Below are positions 1 to 9,058 of a DNA stretch of 64,000 nucleotides, piece after piece. This DNA is from Oceanihabitans sediminis (GTDB lineage: Bacteria > Bacteroidota > Bacteroidia > Flavobacteriales > Flavobacteriaceae). Location: assembly GCF_003337215.1 (NCBI RefSeq), contig NZ_QPIG01000001.1, positions 682,001 through 746,000 of the forward strand, written 5' to 3'. Made by a program: the position numbers and the translations under genes. The stretch's first letter is position 1; each line of letters begins with the position of its first letter. The notes below the pieces were generated by a model. The model was not told the origin of the DNA. It worked only from the letters and a program-made list of their open reading frames with translations, and made no database searches.

Positions 1-75
1 GGTAAGAATTGGAAATTAGTGTATCTTGGGAAAACATTTGAAGAGGAATCTGATGCACAGAAATCGGCCTCTTAA
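1..75 (+). CDS. C-terminal fragment of an unidentified protein
   Basis: An open frame enters from the left edge and ends at TAA 73-75, giving the last 24 residues of a protein whose start lies outside the window. The tail is hydrophilic and has acidic and serine-rich stretches near the end. I cannot assign a family from this fragment. A strong hairpin with a T-run follows about 40 bases downstream, as expected for the end of a transcription unit. The reading is supported only by the clean stop and that terminator, so it could be a chance open frame. Confidence 0.45.
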   Translation, partial: GKNWKLVYLGKTFEEESDAQKSAS

Positions 76-110
76 AAAGTAAATATAGTAGTGTTAATTA
101 TGTTTATAAA

Positions 111-148
111 CGAAAAAAAGATTCCAGCAAAAGCGGAATCTTTTTTTA
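111..148. terminator. Bidirectional intrinsic terminator
   Basis: An A-run, the arm AAAGATTCC, a short AGCAAAAGC apex and the arm GGAATCTTT with a T-run form a hairpin that works in both directions. It sits between the converging left-edge gene and lepA. Confidence 0.8.
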
Positions 149-191
149 TTTAAGGACTTTGGTAATCCTCTTATTTTAATTGTTTTTTCGT

Positions 192-1988
192 TTAGTCATT
201 CAGTTTTAAAACTGCCATGAAAGCTTCTTGAGGTATTTCTACATTACCTACTTGACGCATACGTTTCTTTCCTTTCTTTTGCTTTTCAAGTAGCTTACGC
301 TTTCTAGAAATATCTCCACCATAACATTTTGCTGTTACATCTTTACGAAGTGCTTTTACCGTTTCACGAGCAATAATTTTAGCCCCAATTGCTGCCTGAA
401 TTGGAATATCGAATTGCTGGCGTGGTATTAATTCCTTCAGCTTTTCTGTCATTTTTTTACCAATATTATGCGCGTTATCAGCGTGAATTAATGCTGAAAG
501 TGCATCTACTGGTTGTCCGTTTAATAAAACGTCTACACGTACTAGTTTAGATGTCTTCATTCCGATAGGATGATAGTCAAAAGATGCATATCCTTTAGAA
601 ACTGTTTTTAAACGATCATAAAAATCGAATACAATTTCTGCTAATGGCATATCGAAACTTAATTCTACTCTTTCTGGAGTTAAATATGTTTGGTTTGTGA
701 TAATACCACGTTTTTCAATACATAAAGACATAACGTTACCAACAAAATCTGATTTGGTAATAATAGTTGCTTTTATATAAGGTTCCTCCACACGATCAAG
801 TGTAGAAGGGTCTGGTAAATCACTTGGGTTATTTACTATAATTGGAGTTTCAGGGTACTTTCTAGTATAAGCATAGTAACTTACGTTAGGTACTGTGGTA
901 ATTACCGTCATGTTGAACTCGCGTTCTAAACGTTCTTGGATAATTTCCATGTGAAGCATTCCTAAGAATCCACAACGGAAACCAAAACCTAATGCCGCCG
1001 AACTTTCTGGTAAGAAAATTAACGAAGCATCGTTAAGTTGTAGTTTTTCCATCGAGTTTCTTAACTCTTCATAATCTTCAGTATCTACTGGGTAAATTCC
1101 TGCAAAAACCATTGGTTTTACATCCTCAAAACCTGCAATAGGATTGGTTGTTGGATTTTTAGCATCAGTAATAGTATCTCCTACTTTTACTTCTTTTGCT
1201 TCTTTAATTCCTGTAATTACGTAACCAACATCTCCAGCTTTTATTTCTTTTCTAGGATATTGCTTCAGTTTTAAAGTTCCAATTTCATCTGCAAAGTAAT
1301 TTTTATCTGTTGCAATGAATTTTATGTTTTGGCCTTTTTTAATAGAACCATTTATAACTCTAAAGTACGTTTCTACTCCACGAAATGGGTTATAAACCGA
1401 GTCAAAAATTAATGCTTGAAGTGGTTCATCTACATTACCACTTGGGGCAGGAATACGCTCGATGATTGCTGTTAGAATATCTTTAATTCCTAAACCAGTT
1501 TTAGCACTAGCAGGAATTACATCTTCAGGTTTACAACCAAGAAGGTCTACTATATCATCTGTTACTTCTTCCGGATTTGCACTTGGTAAATCTACTTTAT
1601 TTAGTACCGGAATAATTTCTAAATCATTCTCTAAAGCTAAATATAAGTTAGAAATAGTTTGTGCTTGTATGCTTTGTGCAGCATCTACAATAAGTAAAGC
1701 TCCTTCACAAGCTGCAATAGAACGGGAAACTTCATAAGAGAAATCTACGTGACCAGGAGTATCAATAAGGTTTAAGACATATTCTTCTCCTTTATGAATA
1801 TATTCCATTTGTATGGCGTGCGATTTAATGGTAATACCACGTTCTCGCTCTAAGTCCATACTATCTAAAAGTTGATCTTGTTTTTCTCTATCTGTCACAG
1901 ATCCAGTAAAATCCAGCAATCTGTCTGCTAGCGTGCTTTTTCCGTGGTCAATATGTGCAATAATGCAAAAGTTTCTAATGTGCTTCAT
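192..1988 (-). CDS. lepA: Elongation factor 4 (LepA/EF4), ribosome back-translocase GTPase
   Basis: This 598-residue protein has the normal length of LepA. It is a translational GTPase that binds the ribosome and promotes back-translocation or initiation fidelity under stress. The GTPase domain shows the P-loop AHIDHGKS (residues 11-18), DTPGH (76-80) and NKVD (130-133). EF-G-like domains II, III and V follow, and the LepA-specific basic C-terminal domain contains the [24 protein letters not shown]-type region near residues 555-580. The ATG at 1988 gives the canonical N-terminus [18 protein letters not shown]. The gene is on its own and ends at the bidirectional terminator to its left. Its 5' end faces a divergent outer-membrane receptor gene. 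Confidence 0.98.
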   Translation of the reverse strand: MKHIRNFCIIAHIDHGKSTLADRLLDFTGSVTDREKQDQLLDSMDLERERGITIKSHAIQMEYIHKGEEYVLNLIDTPGHVDFSYEVSRSIAACEGALLIVDAAQSIQAQTISNLYLALENDLEIIPVLNKVDLPSANPEEVTDDIVDLLGCKPEDVIPASAKTGLGIKDILTAIIERIPAPSGNVDEPLQALIFDSVYNPFRGVETYFRVINGSIKKGQNIKFIATDKNYFADEIGTLKLKQYPRKEIKAGDVGYVITGIKEAKEVKVGDTITDAKNPTTNPIAGFEDVKPMVFAGIYPVDTEDYEELRNSMEKLQLNDASLIFLPESSAALGFGFRCGFLGMLHMEIIQERLEREFNMTVITTVPNVSYYAYTRKYPETPIIVNNPSDLPDPSTLDRVEEPYIKATIITKSDFVGNVMSLCIEKRGIITNQTYLTPERVELSFDMPLAEIVFDFYDRLKTVSKGYASFDYHPIGMKTSKLVRVDVLLNGQPVDALSALIHADNAHNIGKKMTEKLKELIPRQQFDIPIQAAIGAKIIARETVKALRKDVTAKCYGGDISRKRKLLEKQKKGKKRMRQVGNVEIPQEAFMAVLKLND

Positions 1989-2147
1989 AATCCAATTTAT
2001 CTTATCTGTATAAGATTTAGCAAATATAATGCAATTATTGGCCTTTTCACATTTTTATTTCAATGGAATACCGCACTTAAAATAAGATTAAAACATTCTA
2101 AAAATATTATAAACAATTGTTATATTGCATTTAAAACCCAAAACATA

Positions 2148-4547
2148 TTGAATATTAAAACCTACTTTTTTATCCTATTAATTTTTATCCCTGTAGGAAT
2201 ATTTAGTCAAGACTACTCTGTTAAAGGTAAAGTTTATGATGTAAACAACTCGCCAATTTCTTTCGCTAATATTGTTTTATTAAATACAGAAACAGATGCT
2301 GTTGTTACTGGTACAAGTAGTGATGATTCTGGAAATTTTTTTATAGATAATATTGCTTCAGAAAAGTATATTATTAAAGTTTCATTTATTGGTTTCAAAG
2401 ATTTCTCTAAAGAAATTGAAGTTGACAAAAACTTAGATTTTGCAACTATAATACTTGAAGAGGATAAGGAAGACTTAGAAGAAGTTACCATTATTACTAA
2501 AAAGCCAACTATTAAAAAAGAAGCAGACAGGTTGGTTTTCAATATTGCTAATACAGCCTTAAGCGAAGGAAATATGCTAGAGGTTTTAAAAAGTACTCCA
2601 GGAGTTTTAATTGTAGATGAATCGATTATTATTAAGCATTTTGAACCAGTGGTTTATATTAATAATAGAAAAGTTCATATTACAGGTGACGAATTAATCC
2701 AATTATTAGAAGGTACTCCGGCAAGTCATATAAAATCTATAGAAGTTATTACAAATCCTCCTGCAAATTATGATGCTTCTAGTGGTTCTGTATTGAATAT
2801 CATCATGGAAAAGAATTTAATAACAGGTTATAAAGGATCTGTTTTTGCAAATTATACGCAAGGAGATTTTCCTAGATATAATGCAGGGATAGCTAATTTT
2901 TATAAAACTGATAAATTCAACATTTCTACTAATTATAGTTTTACACGTAGTAAAATTGATAGAGAAAGTGATGAAGAAATAAACTACATAAATAATGGCG
3001 AAATTTATGAAAAATGGTTTTCTAATATTAATAGAAATAGATGGTCAGACTCCCATAATTTAAATTTAAATTTCGATTATTTTATAGATGATTCTAACAC
3101 TTTAAGCTTTAATTCTAACTTATTGTTTTTGCCGTATTACAAGTATATAGCAAAAGGTGAAGTAGATGTTACAGATAATCAAAACAACTTACTTTATAAC
3201 TTTAACTCACGAAATACATCAAGAGATAATAAGTATAATTTAGCTTTTGATTTGAACTATACACACAAATTTAAAAATGCTTCAAAATTAAGTTTTAACT
3301 CACATTATACAGCTTATGACTATGATAGAAAACAAGATGTACTAAGTAATTATTTCTTTCCTGGTAGTCCAAATGATTCAAATGCGTTTCATTCAAAATC
3401 AAACCAAGTAGCAGATATTTTCACTGTACAAGTTGATTATTCTTTACCTATAAGTGAAACAGAATCTTTTAGTGTAGGAGTTAAGACTTCATTAATTGAA
3501 AATAAAAGTGATATCAGCCATTTTGATGAAGTAGGAGGTAATCAAACATATAATCCTGCTAATTCGGATGCATTTAATTATTACGAAGATATTTTTGCTG
3601 CTTATGTAAGTTACGCAAAGAATTGGGGGAAATGGGATTTATCGGCAGGATTCCGTTTAGAACAAACTAATATTGAAGGAGATTCTCCTTTAACAAACTT
3701 AATAGATAAGCAAGACTATTTTAAGGTTTTTCCTACTTTTAACTTAAGTAGTAAACTAACAGAAAGCACTAGTTTATATGTAAATTATAATCGTTCTGTA
3801 GATAGGCCTAAATACCAGGATTTAAACTCTTTTAAATATTTTTTAAATGATAATACGGTTGTTGTGGGAAACCCAAATTTACAACCTGCATTTATAGATA
3901 AGTTTGTAATTGGTACTTCTATAAACGACACCTATACTATTGAAGCATATTACAATCATTCTATCGATAATTTTTTAGAATTACCTATTCAGGATAACAT
4001 CGATAATCAATTAGTTTATACTCCTGTTAATATAGAAAAGACAATTGAGTTTGGTTTCGATTTTAGTACTTATTTTAATGTAACAAACAGTTGGTTTGTT
4101 TATTTTGTAACTTCTTTTTACAATATTCAAGACCAAGTACATAATTCAGATGTTCAGCTAAAAAAAGATACTTGGTCTAACTATTCGGTGTTAAGTAATG
4201 ATTTTGCTTTTTTAAAAGACAGAAGTTTGACGGCAAACTTTACCATGGTTTATATTGGAAAAAACCAGCAAGGTTTTCAAGATGTTAAAACAAGACTAGC
4301 AACAGATTTAGCAATAAAAAAGACTGTTTTAAACAATAGAGGAACTATTTCTTTATCTGCTTCCGATTTGTTTAATACACAAGGATACAGTGTTACTTCT
4401 AGATACTTAAACCAAAACAACAGAAGAGATTTTAAAGAACCTAATAGGTATATAAAACTAGGGCTTAGTTATAAATTAGGTAATAGTAATCTAGAAACCA
4501 ATGAGCGTATTAAGGAGTTGAAAGAAAGAGATCGCTTAGAAAAGTAA
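2148..4547 (+). CDS. SusC-like outer-membrane beta-barrel receptor (carboxypeptidase-regulatory domain plus plug plus barrel)
   Basis: The frame is open from 1944, but that start lies inside lepA. The first plausible start giving a signal peptide is TTG 2148 (NIKTYFFILLIFIPVGIFSQ), so I use it; this yields 799 residues. After the signal peptide comes a carboxypeptidase-regulatory-like beta-sandwich (about 23-110; VKGKVYDVNNSPISFANIVL), then a plug-like region (about 130-215; GNMLEVLKSTPGV, VYINNRKV, IEVITNPPANYDASS). A long aromatic and Asn-rich barrel of the outer-membrane beta-barrel family 3 type runs to the end. The substrate is unknown. No SusD partner lies next to it, so it is not a typical polysaccharide utilization locus, and a signalling or peptide/metal uptake role is possible. 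It converges with the following lipoprotein gene, with only 16 bases between stops. Confidence 0.85.
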   Translation: MNIKTYFFILLIFIPVGIFSQDYSVKGKVYDVNNSPISFANIVLLNTETDAVVTGTSSDDSGNFFIDNIASEKYIIKVSFIGFKDFSKEIEVDKNLDFATIILEEDKEDLEEVTIITKKPTIKKEADRLVFNIANTALSEGNMLEVLKSTPGVLIVDESIIIKHFEPVVYINNRKVHITGDELIQLLEGTPASHIKSIEVITNPPANYDASSGSVLNIIMEKNLITGYKGSVFANYTQGDFPRYNAGIANFYKTDKFNISTNYSFTRSKIDRESDEEINYINNGEIYEKWFSNINRNRWSDSHNLNLNFDYFIDDSNTLSFNSNLLFLPYYKYIAKGEVDVTDNQNNLLYNFNSRNTSRDNKYNLAFDLNYTHKFKNASKLSFNSHYTAYDYDRKQDVLSNYFFPGSPNDSNAFHSKSNQVADIFTVQVDYSLPISETESFSVGVKTSLIENKSDISHFDEVGGNQTYNPANSDAFNYYEDIFAAYVSYAKNWGKWDLSAGFRLEQTNIEGDSPLTNLIDKQDYFKVFPTFNLSSKLTESTSLYVNYNRSVDRPKYQDLNSFKYFLNDNTVVVGNPNLQPAFIDKFVIGTSINDTYTIEAYYNHSIDNFLELPIQDNIDNQLVYTPVNIEKTIEFGFDFSTYFNVTNSWFVYFVTSFYNIQDQVHNSDVQLKKDTWSNYSVLSNDFAFLKDRSLTANFTMVYIGKNQQGFQDVKTRLATDLAIKKTVLNNRGTISLSASDLFNTQGYSVTSRYLNQNNRRDFKEPNRYIKLGLSYKLGNSNLETNERIKELKERDRLEK

Positions 4548-4563
4548 ACTCTTATAAATAAAA

Positions 4564-5097
4564 TTAAACTCCTAAAATTTTAGCATCTACTCTAAATTTG
4601 GTGTCTATAAGTATATCATGAGTTTCGCTAATGGTTTCATCTGTTATTGTTTTAACACGTAAGTTGAAACTATCTTTTTTAATGAATTCTTTTAGTTCTT
4701 TATCAAGAAGGTTTAATTCTATAGTATTAGAATTGGTGTTTTCTAAGTCGTAAATATTTGCAATTTCTATTTCTTCTAAACCTTCAGCATTTATAAAAAC
4801 ATGCATTTCTTTTAAGAAGTTGAAGTTTCCGTTTTCTGGAGATTCAATTGTAAGTTTTATTCTTTTCAGCTTAATACTTTCAATTAAATTTTTCTTCGTG
4901 TTATTATTTTCAAAAGTTGTCTCCGATTCTGTTGTAATATCTGGAGTATCAAAAATAATTGGGGCGTTGATTAAAGTAGAAGCAGGAACCGAATAATTGC
5001 TTCGATAATCTATATCAAATTTGGTTAAATCATCAATAACACTGCAATTAAAAAGTAGGATAAAAGAGGTAAAAAGTAAAATTAGGGGCTTTTTCAT
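4564..5097 (-). CDS. Predicted lipoprotein of unknown function
   Basis: This 177-residue protein begins with a lipoprotein signal (MKKPLILLFTSFILLFNCS; Cys18 would be lipidated). The rest is an acidic, Asn/Thr-rich, beta-strand-like domain with repeated EIEIAN/TIELNLL-type stretches and no catalytic motif I recognise. It probably resides in the periplasm or on the outer membrane. It is transcribed alone and converges with the SusC-like receptor, which does not imply shared function. Its upstream region is shared with divergent dusB. I do not recognise a named family. Confidence 0.75.
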   Translation of the reverse strand: MKKPLILLFTSFILLFNCSVIDDLTKFDIDYRSNYSVPASTLINAPIIFDTPDITTESETTFENNNTKKNLIESIKLKRIKLTIESPENGNFNFLKEMHVFINAEGLEEIEIANIYDLENTNSNTIELNLLDKELKEFIKKDSFNLRVKTITDETISETHDILIDTKFRVDAKILGV

Positions 5098-5186
5098 TTA
5101 AAATTTTAGTGCTAAAGATACGTTTTTAATAAAAACACATTATTTATATTTTAAAAAATCTAACAAGCAAAGAATAATAAAAGACT

Positions 5187-5194
5187 TATTTTTG
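5187..5194 (+). promoter_or_regulatory. Candidate -7 box upstream of dusB
   Basis: TATTTTTG matches the Bacteroidota -7 consensus TAnnTTTG and lies 17 bases before the dusB start. No good -33 TTTG is visible at the usual distance, so the call rests on the -7 match and position. Confidence 0.5.
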
Positions 5195-5211
5195 CATAAA
5201 ATATTTATTAC

Positions 5212-6207
5212 TTGGTAAAAATAGGCAACATAGAACTTCCAGATTTTCCGCTATTATTAGCGCCTATGGAAGATGTAAGTGATCCTCCTTTTCGTGCTTT
5301 ATGCAAAGAACAAGGAGCAGATGTAGTATACACAGAATTTATTTCTAGTGAAGGTTTAATTAGAGATGCTGCAAAAAGCGTCATGAAATTAGATATTTAC
5401 GAAAAAGAACGTCCTGTTGGAATTCAGATTTTTGGAGCCAACCTAGACAGTATGTTGCAGACTATTGATATAGTTGAAAAATCGAACCCAGATATTATTG
5501 ATATAAATTTTGGTTGTCCGGTTAAAAAAGTAGTAAGTAAGGGTGCAGGAGCAGGTATTTTAAAAGATATCTGTTTAATGGAAAGCCTAACTGCTGAAAT
5601 CGTAAAACGAACCAATTTACCTGTTACCGTAAAAACGCGTTTAGGCTGGGATCATGATTCTATAAAAATTGTTGAAGTTGCCGAAAGACTTCAAGATGTA
5701 GGTTGTGCTGCAATTTCTATTCATGGTAGAACCAGAGCGCAAATGTATAAAGGGGAAGCCGATTGGAAACCAATTGCCGAAGTAAAAAACAATCCTAGAA
5801 TGCATATTCCTGTTTTTGGAAACGGCGATGTGGACACTCCTGAAAAAGCTATGTTAATGCGTGATGAATACGGATTAGATGGTTGTATGATTGGAAGGGC
5901 TACTATTGGAAATCCGTGGTTTTTTAAGCAAGTAAAACACTTTTTCGAAACCGGTGAGCATCTAGCTCCAATTTCTTTAGAAGAACGCGTAGAAGCCGCT
6001 AGAAGACATTTACAAATGGCAATTGATTGGAAAGGTGAAACTCTAGGTGTTTTTGAAACTAGAAGACATTATACTAATTACTTTAAAGGAATTCCACATT
6101 TTAAAGAATTCCGTATGAAAATGGTTACTAGTGATCACTCCGAAGATGTTTTTGCAGCTTTTGATGAGGTTCTAGCGAATTTTTCTGGTTATCAATTTTC
6201 TGAATAA
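5212..6207 (+). CDS. dusB: tRNA-dihydrouridine synthase
   Basis: A 331-residue flavoprotein that reduces uridines in the tRNA D-loop using NADPH and FMN. The TIM barrel starts with the family signature LLLAPMEDVSD (residues 14-24). The catalytic cysteine is in NFGCPVKKV (Cys102), and FMN contacts are expected around SIHGRTRAQMYKG and GNGDV. The length and the C-terminal helical tRNA-binding part are normal for the DusB group. The start is TTG at 5212; no ATG occurs before the LAPME motif. It is monocistronic, divergent from the preceding lipoprotein gene and convergent with the LolC/E-type permease. Confidence 0.93.
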   Translation: MVKIGNIELPDFPLLLAPMEDVSDPPFRALCKEQGADVVYTEFISSEGLIRDAAKSVMKLDIYEKERPVGIQIFGANLDSMLQTIDIVEKSNPDIIDINFGCPVKKVVSKGAGAGILKDICLMESLTAEIVKRTNLPVTVKTRLGWDHDSIKIVEVAERLQDVGCAAISIHGRTRAQMYKGEADWKPIAEVKNNPRMHIPVFGNGDVDTPEKAMLMRDEYGLDGCMIGRATIGNPWFFKQVKHFFETGEHLAPISLEERVEAARRHLQMAIDWKGETLGVFETRRHYTNYFKGIPHFKEFRMKMVTSDHSEDVFAAFDEVLANFSGYQFSE

Positions 6208-6216
6208 TTCTAAAAA

Positions 6217-7422
6217 TTAATTTGAAACCAAGTTTTTGGTAATTCTAGTTGAAGCTATTTTTGAAGCTAAAACCCCTAAAATAGTTATCGTTGTAAATAC
6301 GATTAAAACATTTATAGCCTTTAATGAAACAGGGTAGGGAAGTGATGGTGTAATCATTACTAATGAAAAGGTTTGTTGTAGGAAAATAAGTAGCAAGCCT
6401 ATTACTAAGCCAACTATTCCCCCTATAAGTGTCATTAAAACCCCTTGATAAAAGAAAATTTTACGAATATCTTTTTGAGTAGCTCCTAGATTAAATAAGG
6501 TGTTTAGGTTTTTCTTTTTATCTAGAATCATCATGATTATTGAGCCTATAACATTAAATAGTGCAATAATTAAAACTAAGGTGAAAATTAAATATACAGC
6601 AAGATATTCGGTGTTAAGCATTTTATATAGCGCATCGTTAAGTTGAGCTCTATTTTTTAAAACTACTTTATCTCCAAGAATATTTAGAATTTCTGCTCGT
6701 ACTTTATCTTCGTTAAATCCTTCTTTTAATTTAAATTCTATCGAAGAAACTTGATTCTCTTCGTAGTCTAAAAGCTTTTGAGCAAAGGAAAAAGGAGCGT
6801 AAACATATTTATCATTATGTTCTTCGTTTATGTCGAAAATCCCAACATTAACCGCTTGAAAAGTATTATAAATTTGGTTTACAGAAGTTATTTGTCCTTT
6901 TCCAGGCTTCGGTACATATAAGCTAACACGTTTTCCGTAATCTAAAACCCCAAAAGAAAGATTGCTTGAAATTCCCCAACCAACTACAATCTGATTGGTA
7001 TTCTGTGTAAGCCAATTTCCTAAAGGAATAACAGAATCTATAGCATTTACTTTTTCGTAATTTTCGTCAACTCCTTTTATATATGCATTCGGGTAGTTTT
7101 TATCATCAAAAGCAATAAAAACACGATCTTCTATAATTTTAGAATAGGATATAATATCTTCTAGTTGGTTTAGTTTTTCTAATTCTTCATTAGAAACTAA
7201 AAAAGATTTTCCTTTAGCTGTTTCAGCTTTTAAATCAGGATCCACTATAGATGTAAACTGAAGCGTAAAATCTTTTAAGCCAGCAAAACCAGAAAGTACA
7301 ATAAAAAGAGAGGCAGAGCCAAGTATAATTCCGATAGCTGCAATTATGGTAATAAAATTTATTGCGTTGTTGCTGCTTTTAGAATGTAAATAACGTTTGG
7401 CTATGTATAGTGCGAAGTTCAC
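6217..7422 (-). CDS. ABC transporter permease of the LolC/LolE (MacB-PCD/FtsX) type
   Basis: The 401-residue inner-membrane protein has one N-terminal membrane segment (about 20-45), a large periplasmic MacB-like domain (about 50-260), and an FtsX domain with three membrane segments (about 270-300, 320-350 and 365-390). This is the layout of LolC/LolE, which extract lipoproteins from the inner membrane for transfer to LolA. The GTG start shares its G with the TAG stop of rbfA, so the two genes are translationally coupled. No LolD ATPase is adjacent. Flavobacteria usually carry that gene elsewhere, and the substrate assignment is inferred from family resemblance only. Confidence 0.85.
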   Translation of the reverse strand: MNFALYIAKRYLHSKSSNNAINFITIIAAIGIILGSASLFIVLSGFAGLKDFTLQFTSIVDPDLKAETAKGKSFLVSNEELEKLNQLEDIISYSKIIEDRVFIAFDDKNYPNAYIKGVDENYEKVNAIDSVIPLGNWLTQNTNQIVVGWGISSNLSFGVLDYGKRVSLYVPKPGKGQITSVNQIYNTFQAVNVGIFDINEEHNDKYVYAPFSFAQKLLDYEENQVSSIEFKLKEGFNEDKVRAEILNILGDKVVLKNRAQLNDALYKMLNTEYLAVYLIFTLVLIIALFNVIGSIIMMILDKKKNLNTLFNLGATQKDIRKIFFYQGVLMTLIGGIVGLVIGLLLIFLQQTFSLVMITPSLPYPVSLKAINVLIVFTTITILGVLASKIASTRITKNLVSN

Positions 7423-7817
7423 TATGTTTTTTTTCTGTTATCTAAAAGATTTGGATCTGTAATTGGGTTTTCTTTTCCTTTTAAAGACTGTTCAATCTTG
7501 TCTATATACTCTAAAGAATCGTCTATAAAAAATTCTAAATTAGGCATACGTCTTAGTTGGTGTCTGGTACGTTGCGCTAATTCATGTCTAATTAAAGGCG
7601 TGTTAGATTTAATTCCAACCAACAACTCCTTAGCTTTATCATTTGGGAAAATGCTTAAATATACTTTAGCAACAGAAAGATCAACAGTTACTTTTACTTT
7701 GCTTACAGATATGATAATTCCACGCATTCCACCTTGCGATGCAGCATTTTGCAACACATCTACTAAATCGCGTTGTAATACAGAACCTATTTTTTTTTGT
7801 CTTTGAGTTTCTTCCAC
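7422..7817 (-). CDS. rbfA: 30S ribosome-binding factor A
   Basis: A 131-residue protein with the KH-like fold of RbfA, which binds the 5' region of 16S rRNA during late 30S maturation and cold adaptation. Family features seen are the N-terminal RQKKIGSVLQRDL helix, the strand pair with VSKVKVTVDLSVAKVYLSIF (about 43-62), and TRHQLRRMPNLEFFIDDSLEY (about 84-104). The start is GTG at 7817. It is the first gene of a two-gene unit with the LolC/E-type permease, overlapping it by one base. Confidence 0.93.
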   Translation of the reverse strand: MEETQRQKKIGSVLQRDLVDVLQNAASQGGMRGIIISVSKVKVTVDLSVAKVYLSIFPNDKAKELLVGIKSNTPLIRHELAQRTRHQLRRMPNLEFFIDDSLEYIDKIEQSLKGKENPITDPNLLDNRKKT

Positions 7818-7892
7818 TTTAATAATAATTTAGATCTAAGTTATTCTTTTGATCTCCTTGCACATAAAACATTAGTATGTACTTCTTTGGTG

Positions 7893-7900
7893 CAAAAATA
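7893..7900 (-). promoter_or_regulatory. Candidate -7 box for the rbfA-permease unit
   Basis: Read on the minus strand this is TATTTTTG, a full match to TAnnTTTG, about 75 bases before the rbfA start. It sits one base away from the -33 element of the divergent epimerase promoter. Confidence 0.45.
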
Positions 7901-7901
7901 G

Positions 7902-7929
7902 TTGATATTTAAAGATTATCTTACTTTTG
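7902..7929 (+). promoter_or_regulatory. Promoter of methylmalonyl-CoA epimerase
   Basis: TTG at 7902-7904 and TACTTTTG at 7922-7929 are separated by 17 bases, a good match to the Bacteroidota TTG/TAnnTTTG promoter. The leader to the ATG at 8016 would be about 80 bases. Confidence 0.6.
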
Positions 7930-8015
7930 AAGATACAATTTTCATATCTTAAAGATAGATTTTAATTTAATAATAATGAAATTTCGGTAAAAACTGAAAT
8001 ATAAATAATTTGTCA

Positions 8016-8417
8016 ATGAATAAAATTGAACACATTGGTATTGCTGTAAAAGACCTTAAGAAGGCTAACAAATTATACGCACAACTTTTTGGTGAAGCTC
8101 ATTATAAGGTTGAAGAAGTGGCTAGCGAAGGAGTAAATACTTCGTTTTTTAAAGTAGGCGAAAATAAAATAGAATTATTAGAAGCTACAAATAAAGATAG
8201 TGCTATTGCAAAGTTTATTGAGAAAAAGGGTGAGGGAATTCATCATATTGCTTTTGATGTTGATGATATAGAAGCAGAAATAAAAAGATTAAAATCTGAA
8301 GGGTTTAAAATCATAAACGAAACACCTAAAAAAGGCGCAGACAATAAGTTAGTAGCCTTTTTGCACCCTAAATCTACAAACGGTGTACTTATAGAGCTTT
8401 GCCAAGAGATCAAGTAA
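8016..8417 (+). CDS. mce: Methylmalonyl-CoA epimerase (vicinal oxygen chelate fold)
   Basis: A 133-residue glyoxalase/VOC protein that interconverts (2R)- and (2S)-methylmalonyl-CoA in propionate metabolism. The two beta-alpha-beta-beta-beta modules are evident. Metal ligands are expected at His6 (IEHIGIAV), at a His in GEGIHHIAFDV, and at Glu in GVLIELCQE near the end. The ADNKLVAFLHPKSTNGVLIEL ending is typical of the Bacteroidota epimerase. I chose ATG 8016 over an in-frame TTG six bases upstream because MNKIEHIGIAV is the family N-terminus. It is transcribed alone from a good promoter and followed by a tRNA gene. Confidence 0.93.
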   Translation: MNKIEHIGIAVKDLKKANKLYAQLFGEAHYKVEEVASEGVNTSFFKVGENKIELLEATNKDSAIAKFIEKKGEGIHHIAFDVDDIEAEIKRLKSEGFKIINETPKKGADNKLVAFLHPKSTNGVLIELCQEIK

Positions 8418-8473
8418 TTAAAAAAAGGTTTGCAAGATTTTAAAATTAGTAGTAATATTGCAATCCGAATTCG

Positions 8474-8547
8474 GGTCCTATAACTCAGCTGGTTAGAGTA
8501 TCTGACTCATAATCAGAAAGTCCCTGGTTCGAGCCCAGGTGGGACCA
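8474..8547 (+). tRNA. tRNA with CAT anticodon (elongator Met or, more likely, Ile2 read by TilS)
   Basis: A complete 74-nt cloverleaf: acceptor GGTCCTA/TGGGACC with one G-T pair, D-stem ACTC/GAGT, anticodon stem TCTGA/TCAGA with loop CTCATAA, T-arm CCTGG/CCAGG with TTCGAGC, and discriminator A. CCA is not encoded. The first base pair is G-C, so it is not the initiator, which has an unpaired first position. The C4-G69 and C5-G68 pairs match the acceptor-stem determinants known for lysidine synthase recognition of tRNA-Ile2 in E. coli, so the gene may decode AUA rather than AUG. This identity is an inference. Confidence 0.93.
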
Positions 8548-8558
8548 CATTTAAAATC

Positions 8559-8588
8559 AAGCCTTTACAGAAATGTAGAGGCTTTTTT
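8559..8588 (+). terminator. Intrinsic terminator after the tRNA
   Basis: The 11-bp stem AAGCCTTTACA/TGTAGAGGCTT (one G-T pair) closes a GAAA tetraloop and is followed by a T-run. Confidence 0.85.
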
Positions 8589-9058
8589 AGCTTAATACTT
8601 AATTATTTTATAGTTTTTAAGTCTTATAGCACTCTCTAATATTATTTATAAATAGCAATTTTGTTTGGTTGAAAGTGACATATTAGGTGATTATTTCTGG
8701 AGCCTAATTATATCAAGATTCCCTGTTAATCATAAAATTAGCAAAGTTAAGATATAAATTATTGGCAAAAATTTGAATTATTTTCAAGTTTGATTTTGTA
8801 AAATCTTTATAGTTCCTTTTCGTTAGGTAAAAACTCATTTTAGTATATAATAATTAGCTTAAGTGTTAATTTTTTAAGAACCTAAAAACAGCCTGTGTTT
8901 TCTAATGAAAAATCCTAAACATATCTGATAATCTGATATTTAGAATCAAAGTAGTACTCTAGTAGTTATTCTAATTCTAGAAACGAAATTTTTAGATAAA
9001 TTTAAATATGCTTTTTTTTGTTTTGATAATTAACATTTTTTTATACATTTACAACACA
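8589..9058. other. AT-rich intergenic region without a recognised gene
   Basis: About 470 bases between the tRNA terminator and the PID-CTERM gene. Both strands are broken by frequent stops and I found no RNA fold, repeat or convincing promoter. A hydrophobic in-frame extension of the next gene begins at 9008 but is judged untranslated. Confidence 0.6.

Noticed and set aside
1944-2147. Upstream extension of the SusC-like receptor frame.
   Set aside because: It overlaps the start of lepA and precedes a normal signal peptide that begins at TTG 2148.
9008-9058. Longer start of the PID-CTERM protein.
   Set aside because: The extra 17 hydrophobic residues would give two consecutive hydrophobic segments and a poor signal peptide; ATG 9059 gives a normal one.
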